Part shown: positions 1-9,800 of the stretch, piece by piece | Numbering within the stretch: position 1 is the first letter of the stretch | Layout of the letters: the number at the start of each line of letters is the position of its first letter | Assembly (NCBI GenBank): GCA_014378195.1 | Contig: JACMOC010000044.1 | Coordinates: forward strand, 1 to 47,736 | Reading direction: 5' to 3' | Source of the DNA: Oligoflexus sp. | GTDB lineage: Bacteria; Bdellovibrionota_B; Oligoflexia; Oligoflexales; Oligoflexaceae | Length of the DNA stretch: 47,736 nucleotides | Program-made: the position numbers and the translations under genes | The notes under the pieces: model-generated | What the model saw: the letters and a program-made list of their open reading frames with translations, nothing else | What the model was told of the DNA's origin: nothing | Databases searched by the model: none

Positions 1-49
1 GTTTTGGGGTCGGAACGATCGTTAACGAAGCCATGACGGAGAAGCGTCT

Positions 50-1060
50 ATGCATCGCAACTGGCAAGACCTGATTACACCGAATAATGTTGAAATTGCC
101 GCATTGACTGATACATACGGCAAGTTTATAGCGAAGCCTCTTGAACGAGGATACGGTATAACCCTTGGTAACTCTCTACGTCGCGTTTTGCTTTCGAGCA
201 TTAGTGGCGCAGCGATTGTTGCAGTTCGTATCGAAGGTGTCGAGCACGAGCTGAGTACTATCCAAGGTGTAAAAGAAGACGTAACGGATATCATTCTTAA
301 CTTGAAGCAAGTTAATATCCGTTATTTGGGTGAAAATGACGCACGCATCACGCTCAAGTCAAATGGCGAAGGTGTATTGCGAGCGGGTGACATCCAAGCA
401 AGCAGCGACGTTGAAATCCTAAACCCTGAGCAACATGTTGCAACGGTAGGTCCAGATGGTCGTCTCAATATGGAGATGATCGTTCGTCACGGACGTGGAT
501 ACGTATCTGCAGAGCAGAACAGGACGGAATCGATCCCTACGGGATACATCGTAACTGATTCTATCTTTGCACCGGTGCGAAGGGTTGCGTACAACGTATC
601 CAACGCCCGTGTTGGTCAAATGACCGATTACGATAAATTGACACTAGAAGTGTGGACAAATGCTGCTGTTCGTCCTGATGACGCGCTCGCTTATGCGGCG
701 AAGATTCTGAAAGAACAGCTCACTATCTTCATCAACTTCGACGAGTCAGAAGAAGTCGAGAGCCGTAGTCTGGATACACCAATCGAAGCACGTCCTCAGT
801 TGAACGAAAACTTGTTCAAAACTGTCGATTCGCTTGAACTGAGTGTCCGTGCTGCAAACTGTCTTGAAAACGCCAATATCAAGTATATCGGTGAGCTTGT
901 GACAAAGACTGAAGCAGAAATGCTGAAGACTAAGAACTTCGGTCGCAAGTCTCTTAACGAAATCAAAGATATCCTGGCTGAGATGGGACTCTCACTTGGT
1001 ATGAAGATTGATGGCTTTGACCCATCTATGTTGAGACAAAAAGAAAACGAAAGTAATTGA
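50..1060 (+). CDS. rpoA: RNA polymerase alpha subunit
   Basis: Alpha subunit of RNA polymerase; its dimer is the scaffold on which beta and beta' assemble, and its C-terminal domain contacts promoter UP elements and activators. The 336 residues are close to the usual 329. The N-terminal assembly domain carries the [11 protein letters not shown] motif near residues 40-50. After a linker near residue 235, the C-terminal domain shows NIKYIGELV and FGRKSLNEI helix-hairpin-helix segments. GGAGAAG at 38-44 is a good Shine-Dalgarno for the ATG. rplQ follows after 18 nt, the usual end of the ribosomal alpha operon. Bases 1-49 show no recognisable 3' end of rpsD. Confidence 0.98.
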   Translation: MHRNWQDLITPNNVEIAALTDTYGKFIAKPLERGYGITLGNSLRRVLLSSISGAAIVAVRIEGVEHELSTIQGVKEDVTDIILNLKQVNIRYLGENDARITLKSNGEGVLRAGDIQASSDVEILNPEQHVATVGPDGRLNMEMIVRHGRGYVSAEQNRTESIPTGYIVTDSIFAPVRRVAYNVSNARVGQMTDYDKLTLEVWTNAAVRPDDALAYAAKILKEQLTIFINFDESEEVESRSLDTPIEARPQLNENLFKTVDSLELSVRAANCLENANIKYIGELVTKTEAEMLKTKNFGRKSLNEIKDILAEMGLSLGMKIDGFDPSMLRQKENESN

Positions 1061-1078
1061 AGGTAGAAGAGGCATATT

Positions 1079-1465
1079 ATGCGACACAAGCATGGATACA
1101 GAAAACTTGGTGTAGACTCGGCTCACCGTAGAGCGATGCTACGAAACCTCGCGACTTCGCTTATTACTCATGAGCGCATCACGACGACTGTTCCAAGAGC
1201 AAAAGAACTTCGCAAAGTCGTTGAGAGAATGATCACTTTGGGCAAGAAAGGTGAGCTTAGCCACCGTCGTGCAGCTGGTGGATATCTCTTCGAAAAAGAC
1301 GCTGTTTCAAAAGTCTTCAATGACCTTGCAACACGGTTCAAAGATCGTAAGGGCGGCTACACTCGCATTGTCAAAAGAGGCCTTCGCGCCGGTGACCGTG
1401 CTGAGATGGCTCTAATTGAGTTTGTCGATTTTGAATTTGGCAAAGACGTTTCAGCTAAAGCTTAA
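1079..1465 (+). CDS. rplQ: 50S ribosomal protein L17
   Basis: Large-subunit protein bL17, which lines the outside of the peptide exit tunnel region. The N-terminus [11 protein letters not shown] and the segment [13 protein letters not shown] are diagnostic. The 128 residues are the normal length. It is the second gene of the rpoA-rplQ unit and is followed 8 nt later by a strong Rho-independent terminator, so this is the operon end. Confidence 0.98.
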   Translation: MRHKHGYRKLGVDSAHRRAMLRNLATSLITHERITTTVPRAKELRKVVERMITLGKKGELSHRRAAGGYLFEKDAVSKVFNDLATRFKDRKGGYTRIVKRGLRAGDRAEMALIEFVDFEFGKDVSAKA

Positions 1466-1473
1466 TTTGTAGG

Positions 1474-1507
1474 ACCCACCTCATATCCATGTAGGTGGGT
1501 TTTTTTT
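1474..1507 (+). terminator. Rho-independent terminator after rplQ
   Basis: Perfect 8-bp stem ACCCACCT (1474-1481) and AGGTGGGT (1493-1500), 11-nt loop, followed by a run of seven further T. It ends the rpoA-rplQ transcript. Confidence 0.93.
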
Positions 1508-1561
1508 GCCCTCTTTAAAGGCAATGACAGGCTGGTATACTTTCCATTGGGGAGGCATATT

Positions 1562-1978
1562 ATGAAGCCAATCATTGCCATTTTTGCGTTTCTGTCCTGC
1601 GTTAGCTGCCATAGTGTTCAAACCTTGGGTAAGGGGATCGACACCTGGAGTTTCGCGGCAACTGGGGGTACTATTTTTGATAGCCCCTTCCAAGTGACGA
1701 CTAAACAACTCCATTTTGATACCGGCGAACTTTTCGGTAAAGACGTAATCCTTGAAGGAAATGTCGAGTATTTCGGCGCTGCATTTACTCATCTGTTGCT
1801 TGCCGATAAGGAAGGCCGAGTTCTTGTTGTTACGACGGAACTCCCCGAAACATATAAAGAATTTGCGCCTGAGCAGAAGCCGAAAGTTCGGATTCTGGGT
1901 CGGCTCGAACGCGGCAAAAAGGGATTGCCTTATCTCATGGCACGCGCAGTCGATACTGTTCATGCCTCGGCGAAGTAG
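1562..1978 (+). CDS. Putative lipoprotein with OB-fold-like domain
   Basis: The function is not known. The 138-residue product begins with a short hydrophobic signal and cysteines at AFLSC and VSC that could be lipobox cysteines, so it is probably a lipoprotein. The mature part (residues 57-133) alternates strands in the order GKDVILEGNVEY, HLLLADKEGRVLVV and KPKVRILGRLERG. This resembles a small OB fold (inference, not a family match). GGGGAGG at 1549-1555 fixes the ATG at 1562; an in-frame TTG at 1547 would put this Shine-Dalgarno inside the gene. The neighbour 83 nt downstream is lptG, so a cell-envelope role is possible. Confidence 0.75.
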   Translation: MKPIIAIFAFLSCVSCHSVQTLGKGIDTWSFAATGGTIFDSPFQVTTKQLHFDTGELFGKDVILEGNVEYFGAAFTHLLLADKEGRVLVVTTELPETYKEFAPEQKPKVRILGRLERGKKGLPYLMARAVDTVHASAK

Positions 1979-2061
1979 AACAATCGTTCTGAAAAATAGG
2001 AAATCTAAGGTATATTTGAGCTTGGCGCTGCTATTGGTAGCAAAAGAGGGGATGCCAGCTC

Positions 2062-3153
2062 ATGAAGTTGTTTTTTTACGTTTTCAGAGACTTTGTAAAG
2101 TACGTAATTGGAACACTTCTGATCGTTGTTTTTCTATTCGTTCTCTTCGACTTTATTCATAAAACTACACGCTATATTCCGCGTTACAATCCAGAAACCA
2201 GCCTTCTCATAAAACTCTATCTCTACAATCTCCCTAATCTTATTGCGCAGTCACTTCCGATTGCATCGTTACTAGCGTCCGTCGTCACGATGGTCCTTTT
2301 AAGCAGAACGAATGAGATTACGGCAATGCGAGCTGCGGGAATGGGGCCGTTTCGTCTCGGATTGCCTATTATTGTCGGAGGCGCTCTCGTTTCATTGGTA
2401 TCGCTGTGCATAGGTGAGTTCGTCCAGCCGAAAGCGTCGGCGCGAATGCACTATATTGATGATGTGCAAATAGCAAGAGGCTCTGATACTCAAGTGAGCG
2501 AAGGCGCGCGATGGCTAAAAAGTGGCAATACGCTCTATAATTTTCGGGATTACGATCCCATTACCAATGTGATGACTGGTATCCGCGTTATCGAAACAGG
2601 CGAAAATTTTCGACCGAAACGGAGTCTTGAGGCCCGTCTTGCTACCTATCGTCCCGATGTAAAAGATTGGCTTTTAGAAGATGTAAAAGTGCTTTATTTC
2701 TGGCCTAAGGGGACGCTTTCTTACTCTGAGAAAAAGCAGGTTCTCCCGGTAAGCATTCCAGTGGAGCCAGCCAAACTGAAAAAGGAGCGACGTGTTCCAG
2801 CAGAACTTTCTTCGCAAGAACTCACTGATGCGATCCGCAAAGGAGATGACTCTGGGAAGGATATTCAGGCCTACCGTGTGGATTTTCATTCCAAGATCGC
2901 GCAATATTTTGCTGCGTTTGTTCTCAGCTTAATCGGATTGAAGTTCGGCTATAAATCCGAACGTACGATGGAAACCGCGCGGGGTGTTCTGGTCGCAGTT
3001 TTTATCGGCGTTAGTTATTGGGTTATTATGAGCTCTGTGCGAACTCTTGCGGTAAAGGGGATAGTTCCCCCTGTGTTAGCAGCTTGGGTTGCGAACGTCG
3101 TGATTTTTGGGATTTCGATCTACAACACCATGCAGGGGCGGAGTAAAACCTAG
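2062..3153 (+). CDS. lptG: LPS export permease, LptF/LptG family
   Basis: Inner-membrane permease of the LptB2FG transporter, which extracts lipopolysaccharide from the inner membrane and passes it to the LptC-LptA bridge. The 363 residues match the family (about 360). Three predicted membrane helices lie in the first 125 residues, a periplasmic jellyroll-like domain spans about 130-270, and three helices lie in the last 85. The coupling-helix-like segment SRTNEITAMRAAGM lies near residue 83. The start YVFRDFVKYV and the FIH..YIPRY segment look more like LptG than LptF. No lptF or lptB is adjacent. Its stop overlaps the stop of the convergent mtnC by 4 nt. Confidence 0.87.
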   Translation: MKLFFYVFRDFVKYVIGTLLIVVFLFVLFDFIHKTTRYIPRYNPETSLLIKLYLYNLPNLIAQSLPIASLLASVVTMVLLSRTNEITAMRAAGMGPFRLGLPIIVGGALVSLVSLCIGEFVQPKASARMHYIDDVQIARGSDTQVSEGARWLKSGNTLYNFRDYDPITNVMTGIRVIETGENFRPKRSLEARLATYRPDVKDWLLEDVKVLYFWPKGTLSYSEKKQVLPVSIPVEPAKLKKERRVPAELSSQELTDAIRKGDDSGKDIQAYRVDFHSKIAQYFAAFVLSLIGLKFGYKSERTMETARGVLVAVFIGVSYWVIMSSVRTLAVKGIVPPVLAAWVANVVIFGISIYNTMQGRSKT

Positions 3154-3842
3154 CGAATGAGGATACCGACTTCGGCGAAATTTTTCGCTTTGGGATGGCG
3201 TCCTTCTATCGGCAGAGGATCTCGCAACAGCTGGCACGTTTTCATGCCAGCTTCAGCCGCTGCGTCAAGCTCTTCTTTAATATCCGACAAAAATAATATG
3301 GAATCTGCCTCGAGGTCGAGTCTATTGACTATGGTGCGGTATGAGGACGTTTGTCTTTTGTGCCCAATTTCTGTGTCGAAATTTGCAGTGAAATAGGGGG
3401 TAAGATCGCCGGATTCCGAGTGTTTATAAATTAATTTTTGCGCTTCGACAGACCCTGAGGAATAAACTGCGAGTCTGAGGCCCTGTTTGTGCCACTTTTG
3501 AAGCTGAGGCAAAACATCTGGATATACGTGACCTAAATAAGCTTTGGTCTCGTAGCCGTCTCGCCAGATTTTGCCCTGGAGAATTTTAAGAGATCCGTTT
3601 TTGATGTCCTTGTCGATCCACTGCTGGAGAAGAGTCGTCACGGCTTGCAGGTCGGGCTCGGACGACGATGAGCCGTGGAGTTCCTCTTGCCAGATTTTTT
3701 GCACAATCACTCTAACGTCCGGGTCCTGATTGCTAGTGAGAAACGCAGCAAGGTGCGAGCGTGCATAAGGAAACAAAACCTTATGAACAAATTCAATGGA
3801 GCTAGTCGTGCCTTCAATATCAGTCAGAACACAGCGTATCAT
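3150..3842 (-). CDS. mtnC: Enolase-phosphatase E1 (acireductone synthase)
   Basis: Bifunctional HAD-family enzyme of the methionine salvage pathway. It enolises 2,3-diketo-5-methylthiopentyl-1-phosphate and then removes the phosphate to give acireductone, the substrate of MtnD encoded just upstream. The N-terminal HAD motif is DIEGTTSS (nucleophile D8). YSSGSVEAQK near residue 130 and LFLSDIKEELDAA near 185 are the other HAD motifs. The 230 residues are the normal size. It probably forms an operon with mtnD (17-nt gap). Its 3' end overlaps the lptG stop on the other strand, which leaves no room for an intergenic terminator. Confidence 0.95.
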   Translation of the reverse strand: MIRCVLTDIEGTTSSIEFVHKVLFPYARSHLAAFLTSNQDPDVRVIVQKIWQEELHGSSSSEPDLQAVTTLLQQWIDKDIKNGSLKILQGKIWRDGYETKAYLGHVYPDVLPQLQKWHKQGLRLAVYSSGSVEAQKLIYKHSESGDLTPYFTANFDTEIGHKRQTSSYRTIVNRLDLEADSILFLSDIKEELDAAAEAGMKTCQLLRDPLPIEGRHPKAKNFAEVGILIR

Positions 3843-3859
3843 CAGATCTCACTTTTTGT

Positions 3860-4384
3860 TCAATAGCCCGGATTGTATCTTTTATCGATCCCGGAGCCTG
3901 TGTAGTTTGCGACCCATCCTGATGGATCGATAAAAACCCGGATTGCTTTTACATGAGCCTTAGGACCAAGATCAAACCAGTGAGATGTATTCGCAGGAAC
4001 GCTTAGGAGATCGCCGGCTCGACAAGTCACGGCAAAAACTTCTTCGCCAATATGAAACCAAAAGATGCCTTCACCTTCGACGAAGAAGCGGATCTCGTCT
4101 TCGGTGTGAGTGTGTTCGGCTAGGAACTTTTGGCGAATCGCATCGACATTCGGTGTCCCTGCGTGAACATTGATGACGTCGGCGGTTTTGTAACCACCTC
4201 GCTCCATAAAGGGTTTTAAGTCACTACGGTAAGCGTCTAGTACTTCGTCCTGTGTGGCATCAGGAGCCAAGACTTCGTTCGCTTCCCAACGGTCGTGCCA
4301 CACCCCTCTCGCTTCCAAGAAAGATTGAATTTCTTTGAAATTATATATGGTTACGTTTGCATCTGGTATTTTTAGGACTGCCAT
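3860..4384 (-). CDS. mtnD: Acireductone dioxygenase
   Basis: Cupin metalloenzyme of methionine salvage. With Fe(II) it converts acireductone and O2 to the keto acid precursor of methionine plus formate; the Ni form makes methylthiopropionate, CO and formate. The metal ligands are visible as HTHTEDE (H91, H93, E97) and H135 in NTSHWFDLG. I chose the ATG at 4384 (174 residues) because AAGGAGGG lies 8 nt before it; the in-frame ATG at 4414 would bury this Shine-Dalgarno in the gene. It is first in the mtnD-mtnC pair. The rest of the pathway (mtnA, mtnK, mtnB) is not in the window. Confidence 0.95.
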   Translation of the reverse strand: MAVLKIPDANVTIYNFKEIQSFLEARGVWHDRWEANEVLAPDATQDEVLDAYRSDLKPFMERGGYKTADVINVHAGTPNVDAIRQKFLAEHTHTEDEIRFFVEGEGIFWFHIGEEVFAVTCRAGDLLSVPANTSHWFDLGPKAHVKAIRVFIDPSGWVANYTGSGIDKRYNPGY

Positions 4385-4550
4385 GGCGAGACCCTCCTTA
4401 AGGCTAATGCGCACCGGTTTAGCGGTAGCAGATTTGACTTGAGAACTCGAGCGAATTTAAGTCCAAGATCAGTCCTCAAAAAACTCAGGTATTTTTGCGT
4501 CGAATGTATTATAACTTTCGGGTGATTGCATCCTGTGCTTACCATCCTTT

Positions 4551-4565
4551 GATTCTTATAGAATC
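4551..4565. repeat. 15-bp palindrome upstream of rimP
   Basis: GATTCT-TAT-AGAATC, perfect 6-bp arms around a 3-nt centre, in the mtnD/rimP divergent region. It could be a dimeric repressor site. No function can be assigned from sequence alone. Confidence 0.5.
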
Positions 4566-4685
4566 AGCAATGGGCTCCCTGTCGAGTCATAAAATAAGTC
4601 AAAACAGTTGACTTTGTTTAGGCCGCTTGGTAAACCCTAGGCGTGCAGACCCGTGTCTGTGCAAATCAATCATGGTTTTCTGTTG

Positions 4686-4717
4686 CCTTGTCACCGTGAT
4701 GGTGGAAGGGCTTTTTT
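4686..4717 (+). terminator. Leader terminator (putative attenuator) before rimP
   Basis: CCTT-gt-CACC (4686-4695), 5-nt loop, GGTG-g-AAGG (4701-4709), then GC and six T (4712-4717). It lies 17 nt before the rimP ATG, inside the likely leader. A smaller hairpin CAGAC-CCGT-GTCTG sits at 4646-4659. A terminator between promoter and first gene suggests attenuation; in E. coli the metY-rimP-nusA-infB leader is known to be controlled by NusA. Applying that mechanism here is an inference. Confidence 0.55.
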
Positions 4718-4734
4718 ATTTCGGTTGGATTCTT

Positions 4735-5193
4735 ATGGATCGCCTCCAGCGCGACACGATAGTTGAATTAATAAATCCCAAGCTTGCACTTCTTGGCCTT
4801 GAGTGTCTTGAAGTTGATTGGGATGGTTCCGACAATACCCTAAGGGTCTATATAGACCGGCCAGGTGGCGTCGTGATGGAAGATTGTCTGAAGGTCAATA
4901 GTGTCCTTATCGAAGACGAAGAACTCGACAAGCTTGTAATGCGCGATTACCGCCTTGAAATAAGCTCACCCGGTGTTGACCGTCCTTTAAGAACTCTCGA
5001 GCACTTCAAACACGTTGTGGGTCAGACGATTCGCGTACATTTAACCCAGAAATATCAAGAACGGGCAAATGGCGTAGGAATTCTGGAGTCCATCGATGGG
5101 CAAGACTCTTTTTCGTTGATTATGCCTTCGGGCGCCTGGACTTTTCCCTTTAAGGCTATCCGTAAAGCTAATCTAATGTTTGAATGGAAGTAG
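4735..5193 (+). CDS. rimP: Ribosome maturation factor RimP
   Basis: Factor needed for maturation of the 30S subunit, binding near uS12. The 152 residues from this ATG fit the family (about 150). Conserved features are LGLECLEVDW, TLRVYIDRPGG, LEISSPGVDRPL near the middle, and the C-terminal SH3-like part ending KAIRKANLMFEW. The open frame runs 36 codons upstream, but that stretch overlaps the leader hairpins and does not resemble RimP, so the start at 4735 is preferred on homology. No strong Shine-Dalgarno is visible (TTGGAT only). It is first in the rimP-nusA-infB operon. Confidence 0.9.
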   Translation: MDRLQRDTIVELINPKLALLGLECLEVDWDGSDNTLRVYIDRPGGVVMEDCLKVNSVLIEDEELDKLVMRDYRLEISSPGVDRPLRTLEHFKHVVGQTIRVHLTQKYQERANGVGILESIDGQDSFSLIMPSGAWTFPFKAIRKANLMFEWK

Positions 5194-5267
5194 CCATTTT
5201 GTCCTAAGATGTAGGGATTAGTCCAATCCACATCAATCTTTTGACCTTCCATAAGGATCGACAGACG

Positions 5268-6839
5268 ATGACATTACTCGACAGCTCTGAAATTGAATCT
5301 GAATTACGCAAGGTTATCTCGGGAGTTAGCCGTGATAAAAACCTAGACCAAGCTGTCATCATCGATGCATTGCAACAGGCTGTTGTTCATGCTGCGCGTC
5401 GTTCGCTCGGCGCAACAGCTGACCTTGAAGCTCATTACAACGAAACCTCGGACGAGATTGAGCTTTATCAATTCCGTACGGTCGTTGAGGATGACGATGT
5501 CGCCAATGAAAGCATTGAGATCAGTATCGGCGACGCGACGAAGCTCGACGCTGAAACTGTTTTGGGTGACGCCATTGGTATCAAGATCGACACGACCAAA
5601 TTTGGCCGTATCGCAGCTCAATCCGCAAAACAAATCATCGTTCAAAAGGTCCGTGACGCTGAGCGTTCGCAGATTTTTGAAGAGTTCAAAGACCGTAAGA
5701 ATGACATTCTTTCGGGCTATGTCCGTCGTTTTGAACGAAACGATATTATCGTTGATCTCGGTCGTACCGAAGCTGTTATTCCTTACAAGGAGCAGGTTCC
5801 AACTGAGAAGTTCCGCGTTAAAGACCGCATCCAGGCCTATGTTATCGACGTGAAGCGCTCGAGTCGTGGGCCGCAGGTTGTTATGTCTCGCGCTCATCCT
5901 GGTTTCCTTGTCAGCCTCTTTAGTCAGCACGTTACCGAGATCTACGATGGCGTTGTCAGCATCGAAGCTGCGGCTCGCGATCCTGGTTATCGTTCTAAAA
6001 TCGCTGTCTATTCTCGCGATTCAACCGTCGATCCTGTTGGCGCTTGTGTCGGTATGAAGGGCTCACGCGTACAAGCGGTTGTGAGCGAGCTCAACGGCGA
6101 GAAGATTGATATTATTCCTTACGATCACGATCCTGCTCGTTTAGTTTGCAACGCTCTGGCTCCGGCTGTTGTTAGCAAAGTAATCGTGGATGAGAATATG
6201 CATGGAATGGAGGTAATCGTTGCTGATGACCAACTTTCTCTGGCTATTGGTAAACGTGGTCAAAACGTCAGACTCGCTGCTCAGCTCACTGGCTGGAAAC
6301 TAGACATCAAATCTGAGTCATCGGTTGAAGAGAAGATGGCAGGGGCTAAAGATCTCCTGACTACTATTAAAGGCCTTGACGAAATGATGGCAGAGCTTTT
6401 AGTGCAAGAGGGGTATACAACTCCTGCTGAAGTAGCAGCACTCTCGCCGAGAGCCCTGAACCGCTTGCTCAATATGGAGCAAGAACCGGCGATGGCCTTG
6501 ATCGAAAATGCTCAGGCCCTAGCCAATTTGGTGGCTCAAGGCAAAGCCGAGGTTAAGAAGGCGCCAGTACGTGATGATTTCCTTGCGAACTCTTCCGCGT
6601 CGCCCCTTACTCTTGACAATAAAGTAGAAGACTCTCAAATTAGCGAACGAGTAAAGATCTTTCTGGAGCTGTCTGGTGTTGGTGAGGCTTCGGCCCACGC
6701 TCTCGCGGAAGGCGGCTATGTCACAATAGGTGATATAGTTGCGGATTCAGCGGAGGAAGTTGCTCAGAAGACAGGGTTGTCTATCGGGGTTGCTCGTACC
6801 ATACAAATGGCTGCAGATCGTTACCTACAGTCCGAATAA
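5268..6839 (+). CDS. nusA: Transcription termination/antitermination factor NusA
   Basis: Binds RNA polymerase and nascent RNA and modulates pausing, termination and antitermination. In order: N-terminal polymerase-binding domain (about 1-125), S1 domain (about 130-200, SGYVRRFERNDIIVDLGRTEAVIP), two KH domains (about 205-350, with GACVGMKGSRVQ and LAIGKRGQNVRLAAQLTGW), then two C-terminal helix-hairpin-helix repeats (TIKGLDEMMAELL and ELSGVGEASAHAL), as in E. coli NusA. The ATG at 5268 follows AAGGA by 10 nt and matches NusA N-termini; the frame is open a further 9 codons upstream. 523 residues. Confidence 0.97.
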   Translation: MTLLDSSEIESELRKVISGVSRDKNLDQAVIIDALQQAVVHAARRSLGATADLEAHYNETSDEIELYQFRTVVEDDDVANESIEISIGDATKLDAETVLGDAIGIKIDTTKFGRIAAQSAKQIIVQKVRDAERSQIFEEFKDRKNDILSGYVRRFERNDIIVDLGRTEAVIPYKEQVPTEKFRVKDRIQAYVIDVKRSSRGPQVVMSRAHPGFLVSLFSQHVTEIYDGVVSIEAAARDPGYRSKIAVYSRDSTVDPVGACVGMKGSRVQAVVSELNGEKIDIIPYDHDPARLVCNALAPAVVSKVIVDENMHGMEVIVADDQLSLAIGKRGQNVRLAAQLTGWKLDIKSESSVEEKMAGAKDLLTTIKGLDEMMAELLVQEGYTTPAEVAALSPRALNRLLNMEQEPAMALIENAQALANLVAQGKAEVKKAPVRDDFLANSSASPLTLDNKVEDSQISERVKIFLELSGVGEASAHALAEGGYVTIGDIVADSAEEVAQKTGLSIGVARTIQMAADRYLQSE

Positions 6840-6877
6840 TTGGGACACTTAGGTGAATATTGGGGGACTCTTAACGA

Positions 6878-9800
6878 ATGTCAAAAATTCGTGTCTATGA
6901 ATTAGCTCGTGAACTCAAAATCGAAAGCAAATTGCTGGTCAATAAGCTGAAAGATTTGGGCATCGAGGTGTCGAGTCATCAAAGTACTTTGAGCGCGGAC
7001 CAGGTTCTCAAGATAAAGCGTGAGCTTTCATCTTCGGGAGGATCCAGCGATGGCAGTACTGCGAGTGCTCCTCGTACGAGTCCGTCGGTTATACGCAGAC
7101 GTCGCGGTGCGGATGATGCGGCTGGCGAGTCAAGCGACGGAGGAGACGAAGCAAGTCTCGCTTCTGGGCACGAAGAAGAGCCAGCTCCTACGCTGGTGAC
7201 TGAAGCCCCCCCTGTTACCGCCGCGGTACCCAAAGCTCCTGCGACTCCAGCGTCGACGACACTGCGCAGAGAGAAAGCAAAAGAACCTTCGGTAGCTAAG
7301 GAAAAAGCAGCGCCTGTATCAGCAAAAGCTGAGGCTTCTGCTCCTGCTACCGAAAATATACAAGCCGTTCATGTGGAGTCTCCTAAAGTCGAGGCTCCAG
7401 CGAAAAATGTACAGGTACAGGAAGTTTCTGTCAGTGCAGGGCCCGCGTCTGAAAAACAGGCCGCTCCTTCACTTGCTCGCGAGAACGCTAAGTCAATTCC
7501 AAGTCCCGCACCGGAGTCTCGACCTATGTCTCGCCCGCAAGAGAACTACGATTCTGCCAAGATTGTACGCCGTGAGCCGTTGGCACCGCCACCGCCTCCC
7601 GCTCCAGTTCCGCAGGCGCCTCCAAGGCTCCAGCCGAGTGGTGCAGCGACTATCATTCGTCGGGCTAGTCCCGAAGAGCTTGAGCAGCGCCAACAGCTTC
7701 AACAGCAACAAGCGGTTAGCCGCTCGACGAACCCTAGCCCTATCATTCGCGTCGGCGCAGGTGGACACCCAGGTGTTCCTGCCGGTGGTGGACCAATCCG
7801 TCGTGATGGCCCTCCTCCAAGACGTGAAGAGGGCGGACGCCCTCCATTCGGTAGTTCCGGTGGTGGTCGTAGCAGCGGCGGAGGCGTCGATCCTATATTC
7901 CGTAAACCGGCTGAAGCGGAAGTTTCAACAGGTCTAACGGATTCCCCTGCGCGTCGTTGGGAAGACATCACTAAATCAAAAGACCGCGACAAGAAGAAAA
8001 TGACGGCAGCGGAAGCTGAGCAAGAAGCAGCAGCCAAAAAGAACCCTAAGGTTCGTCGTGATCAAGTGAATATGCGTTCTCTTCTCGACCAGGTTGCCCA
8101 CTTGGAAGCGGAAGAGGCTGATCCAGGAATTGAAGTTCCGGACGCTCCTGTTGAAGTCGAGAAGATCAAACGGACTGTCTACACGCCTCCTGGTATGGGC
8201 CAAATCCAAACCGGCAGTAACCGTGGTGGAAGCGGCCGAAAGGACCTTCGTCGTCGGAAGGACCTCAAAAAGACTCAAGTTACTACCCCTCGTGCCGCTT
8301 ATCGCGTCGTGACTATGGGTAACTCGATCACGGTCGGCGAACTTGCCAAACAAATGGCTGTAAAAGCTGGTGACCTCATCAAGAAATTGATGATGCAAGG
8401 CATGATGACGACACTGAACCAAGCGATAGATGTCGACACAGCGACCTTGCTGGCGACCGAGTTTGGTTTTGAAATGAAAACAAACATCGTCACTCTTGAC
8501 GATATTCTGACTGAGAAACGCAAAGCTCACGAAGGCGCTGAGTTTGTGGAACGTCCTCCTATCGTTACCATCATGGGTCACGTCGACCATGGTAAAACTT
8601 CGATCTTGGATGCGATCCGTAAAGCGAAAGTTGCTGCATCAGAAGCTGGCGGTATTACTCAACATATCGGCGCTTACACGGTCGATAAAGATGGTAAGCG
8701 CATCGCTTTCCTTGATACCCCGGGTCACGAGGCTTTCTCCTCGATGCGTTCGCGTGGTGCTAAGGTAACAGACATTGTAGTCCTCGTTGTGGCTGCGGAT
8801 GACGGTGTGATGCCTCAGACGGTAGAAGCGATTTCTCATGCTCGCGCTGCGAACGTGCCGATCATCGTTGCTATCAACAAGATCGATAAACCGAACAAAA
8901 ACCTCGACCGGATTAATAGCGAGCTCGCTGAGCACGGTATTCAATCGGAAGAATGGGGTGGCGAAAACATCTTTGTTAAGGTGTCCGCTCTTAAAGGTAT
9001 CGGTATAGATGACCTTCTCGATTCCATTCTCCTTCAAGCAGAAGTGCTTGAGTTGAAAACTCCCCTTGATGTTCCGGCATCGGGTGTGGTTGTAGAGGCT
9101 CACCTCGACAAAGGTCGTGGTCCAGTTGCTACCATCATGATCCAAAAGGGTATTTTGAAAGTCGGAGACTATGTAGTGGCTGGTACGTCCCTTGGACGAG
9201 TCCGCGCTATGCATGACCAGACTGGCAAACGTCTGAAAGAAACCGGTCCTTCGACTCCAGTCGAAGTTGTTGGTCTCTCTTCAGTACCAATGGCCGGTGA
9301 CATGGTTGATGCGGTTGAAGACGAAAAAATTGGTAAAGAAGTAGCTGACTGGCGTATTGAAACTGAACGTCTAGGTGCTTCTCACAGATCGTCTGCTGCG
9401 ACTCTTGATCAGCTTCTCGCCAAGGTGAAAAATACGGAAACACCAGAAGTTCCGATTATCATCAAAGCGGATACACAAGGTTCGGTTGAAGCTATTTCCG
9501 AAGCTATACTCAAGCTTAACAGCGATCGTGTTCGTAACCGCATAATCCATAAAGCGGTTGGTGGTATCAACGAATCGGATGTTTCTCTCGCGACAACATC
9601 GGGTGCCGTTATTATTGGCTTTAACGTCCGTGCCGTTCGCGGTCTAGACGAACAAGCCGAGAAACAGGGAACCCTGATCAAATACTTCTCAGTAATCTAT
9701 GACATAGTCGACGTTCTCAAGTCGATCATGGCTGGTAAGTTGCCTCCTGTTCAGAAGGAAGTCATTCTGGGCCATGCTGAAGTCAGAGCTACCATTAAAG

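Larger units (their letters stand above)
4385..4734. promoter_or_regulatory. 350-nt divergent region between mtnD and rimP
   Basis: No gene is seen here. It holds the start signals of mtnD (leftward) and of the rimP operon (rightward). A perfect palindrome with 6-bp arms GATTCT/AGAATC lies at 4551-4565, a possible operator. A candidate rightward promoter has TTGACT at 4608-4613 and a poor -10 TAAACC at 4631-4636 (17-nt spacer). Two RNA hairpins follow, one at 4646-4659 and a terminator-like one at 4686-4717, described separately. No SAM or other riboswitch consensus was recognised. Confidence 0.5.

Noticed and set aside
4627..4734. A 36-residue N-terminal extension of RimP
   Set aside because: This stretch overlaps both leader hairpins and does not resemble RimP; the family begins at the ATG at 4735.
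7560..7900. Repeat or CRISPR-like array
   Set aside because: The repetitive look comes from Pro/Gly/Gln-rich codons in the IF-2 linker; there are no regular spacers.
7976..8590. Long antisense frame of about 200 codons inside infB
   Set aside because: It is fully covered by conserved IF-2 sequence on the other strand. High-GC third positions give such shadows.
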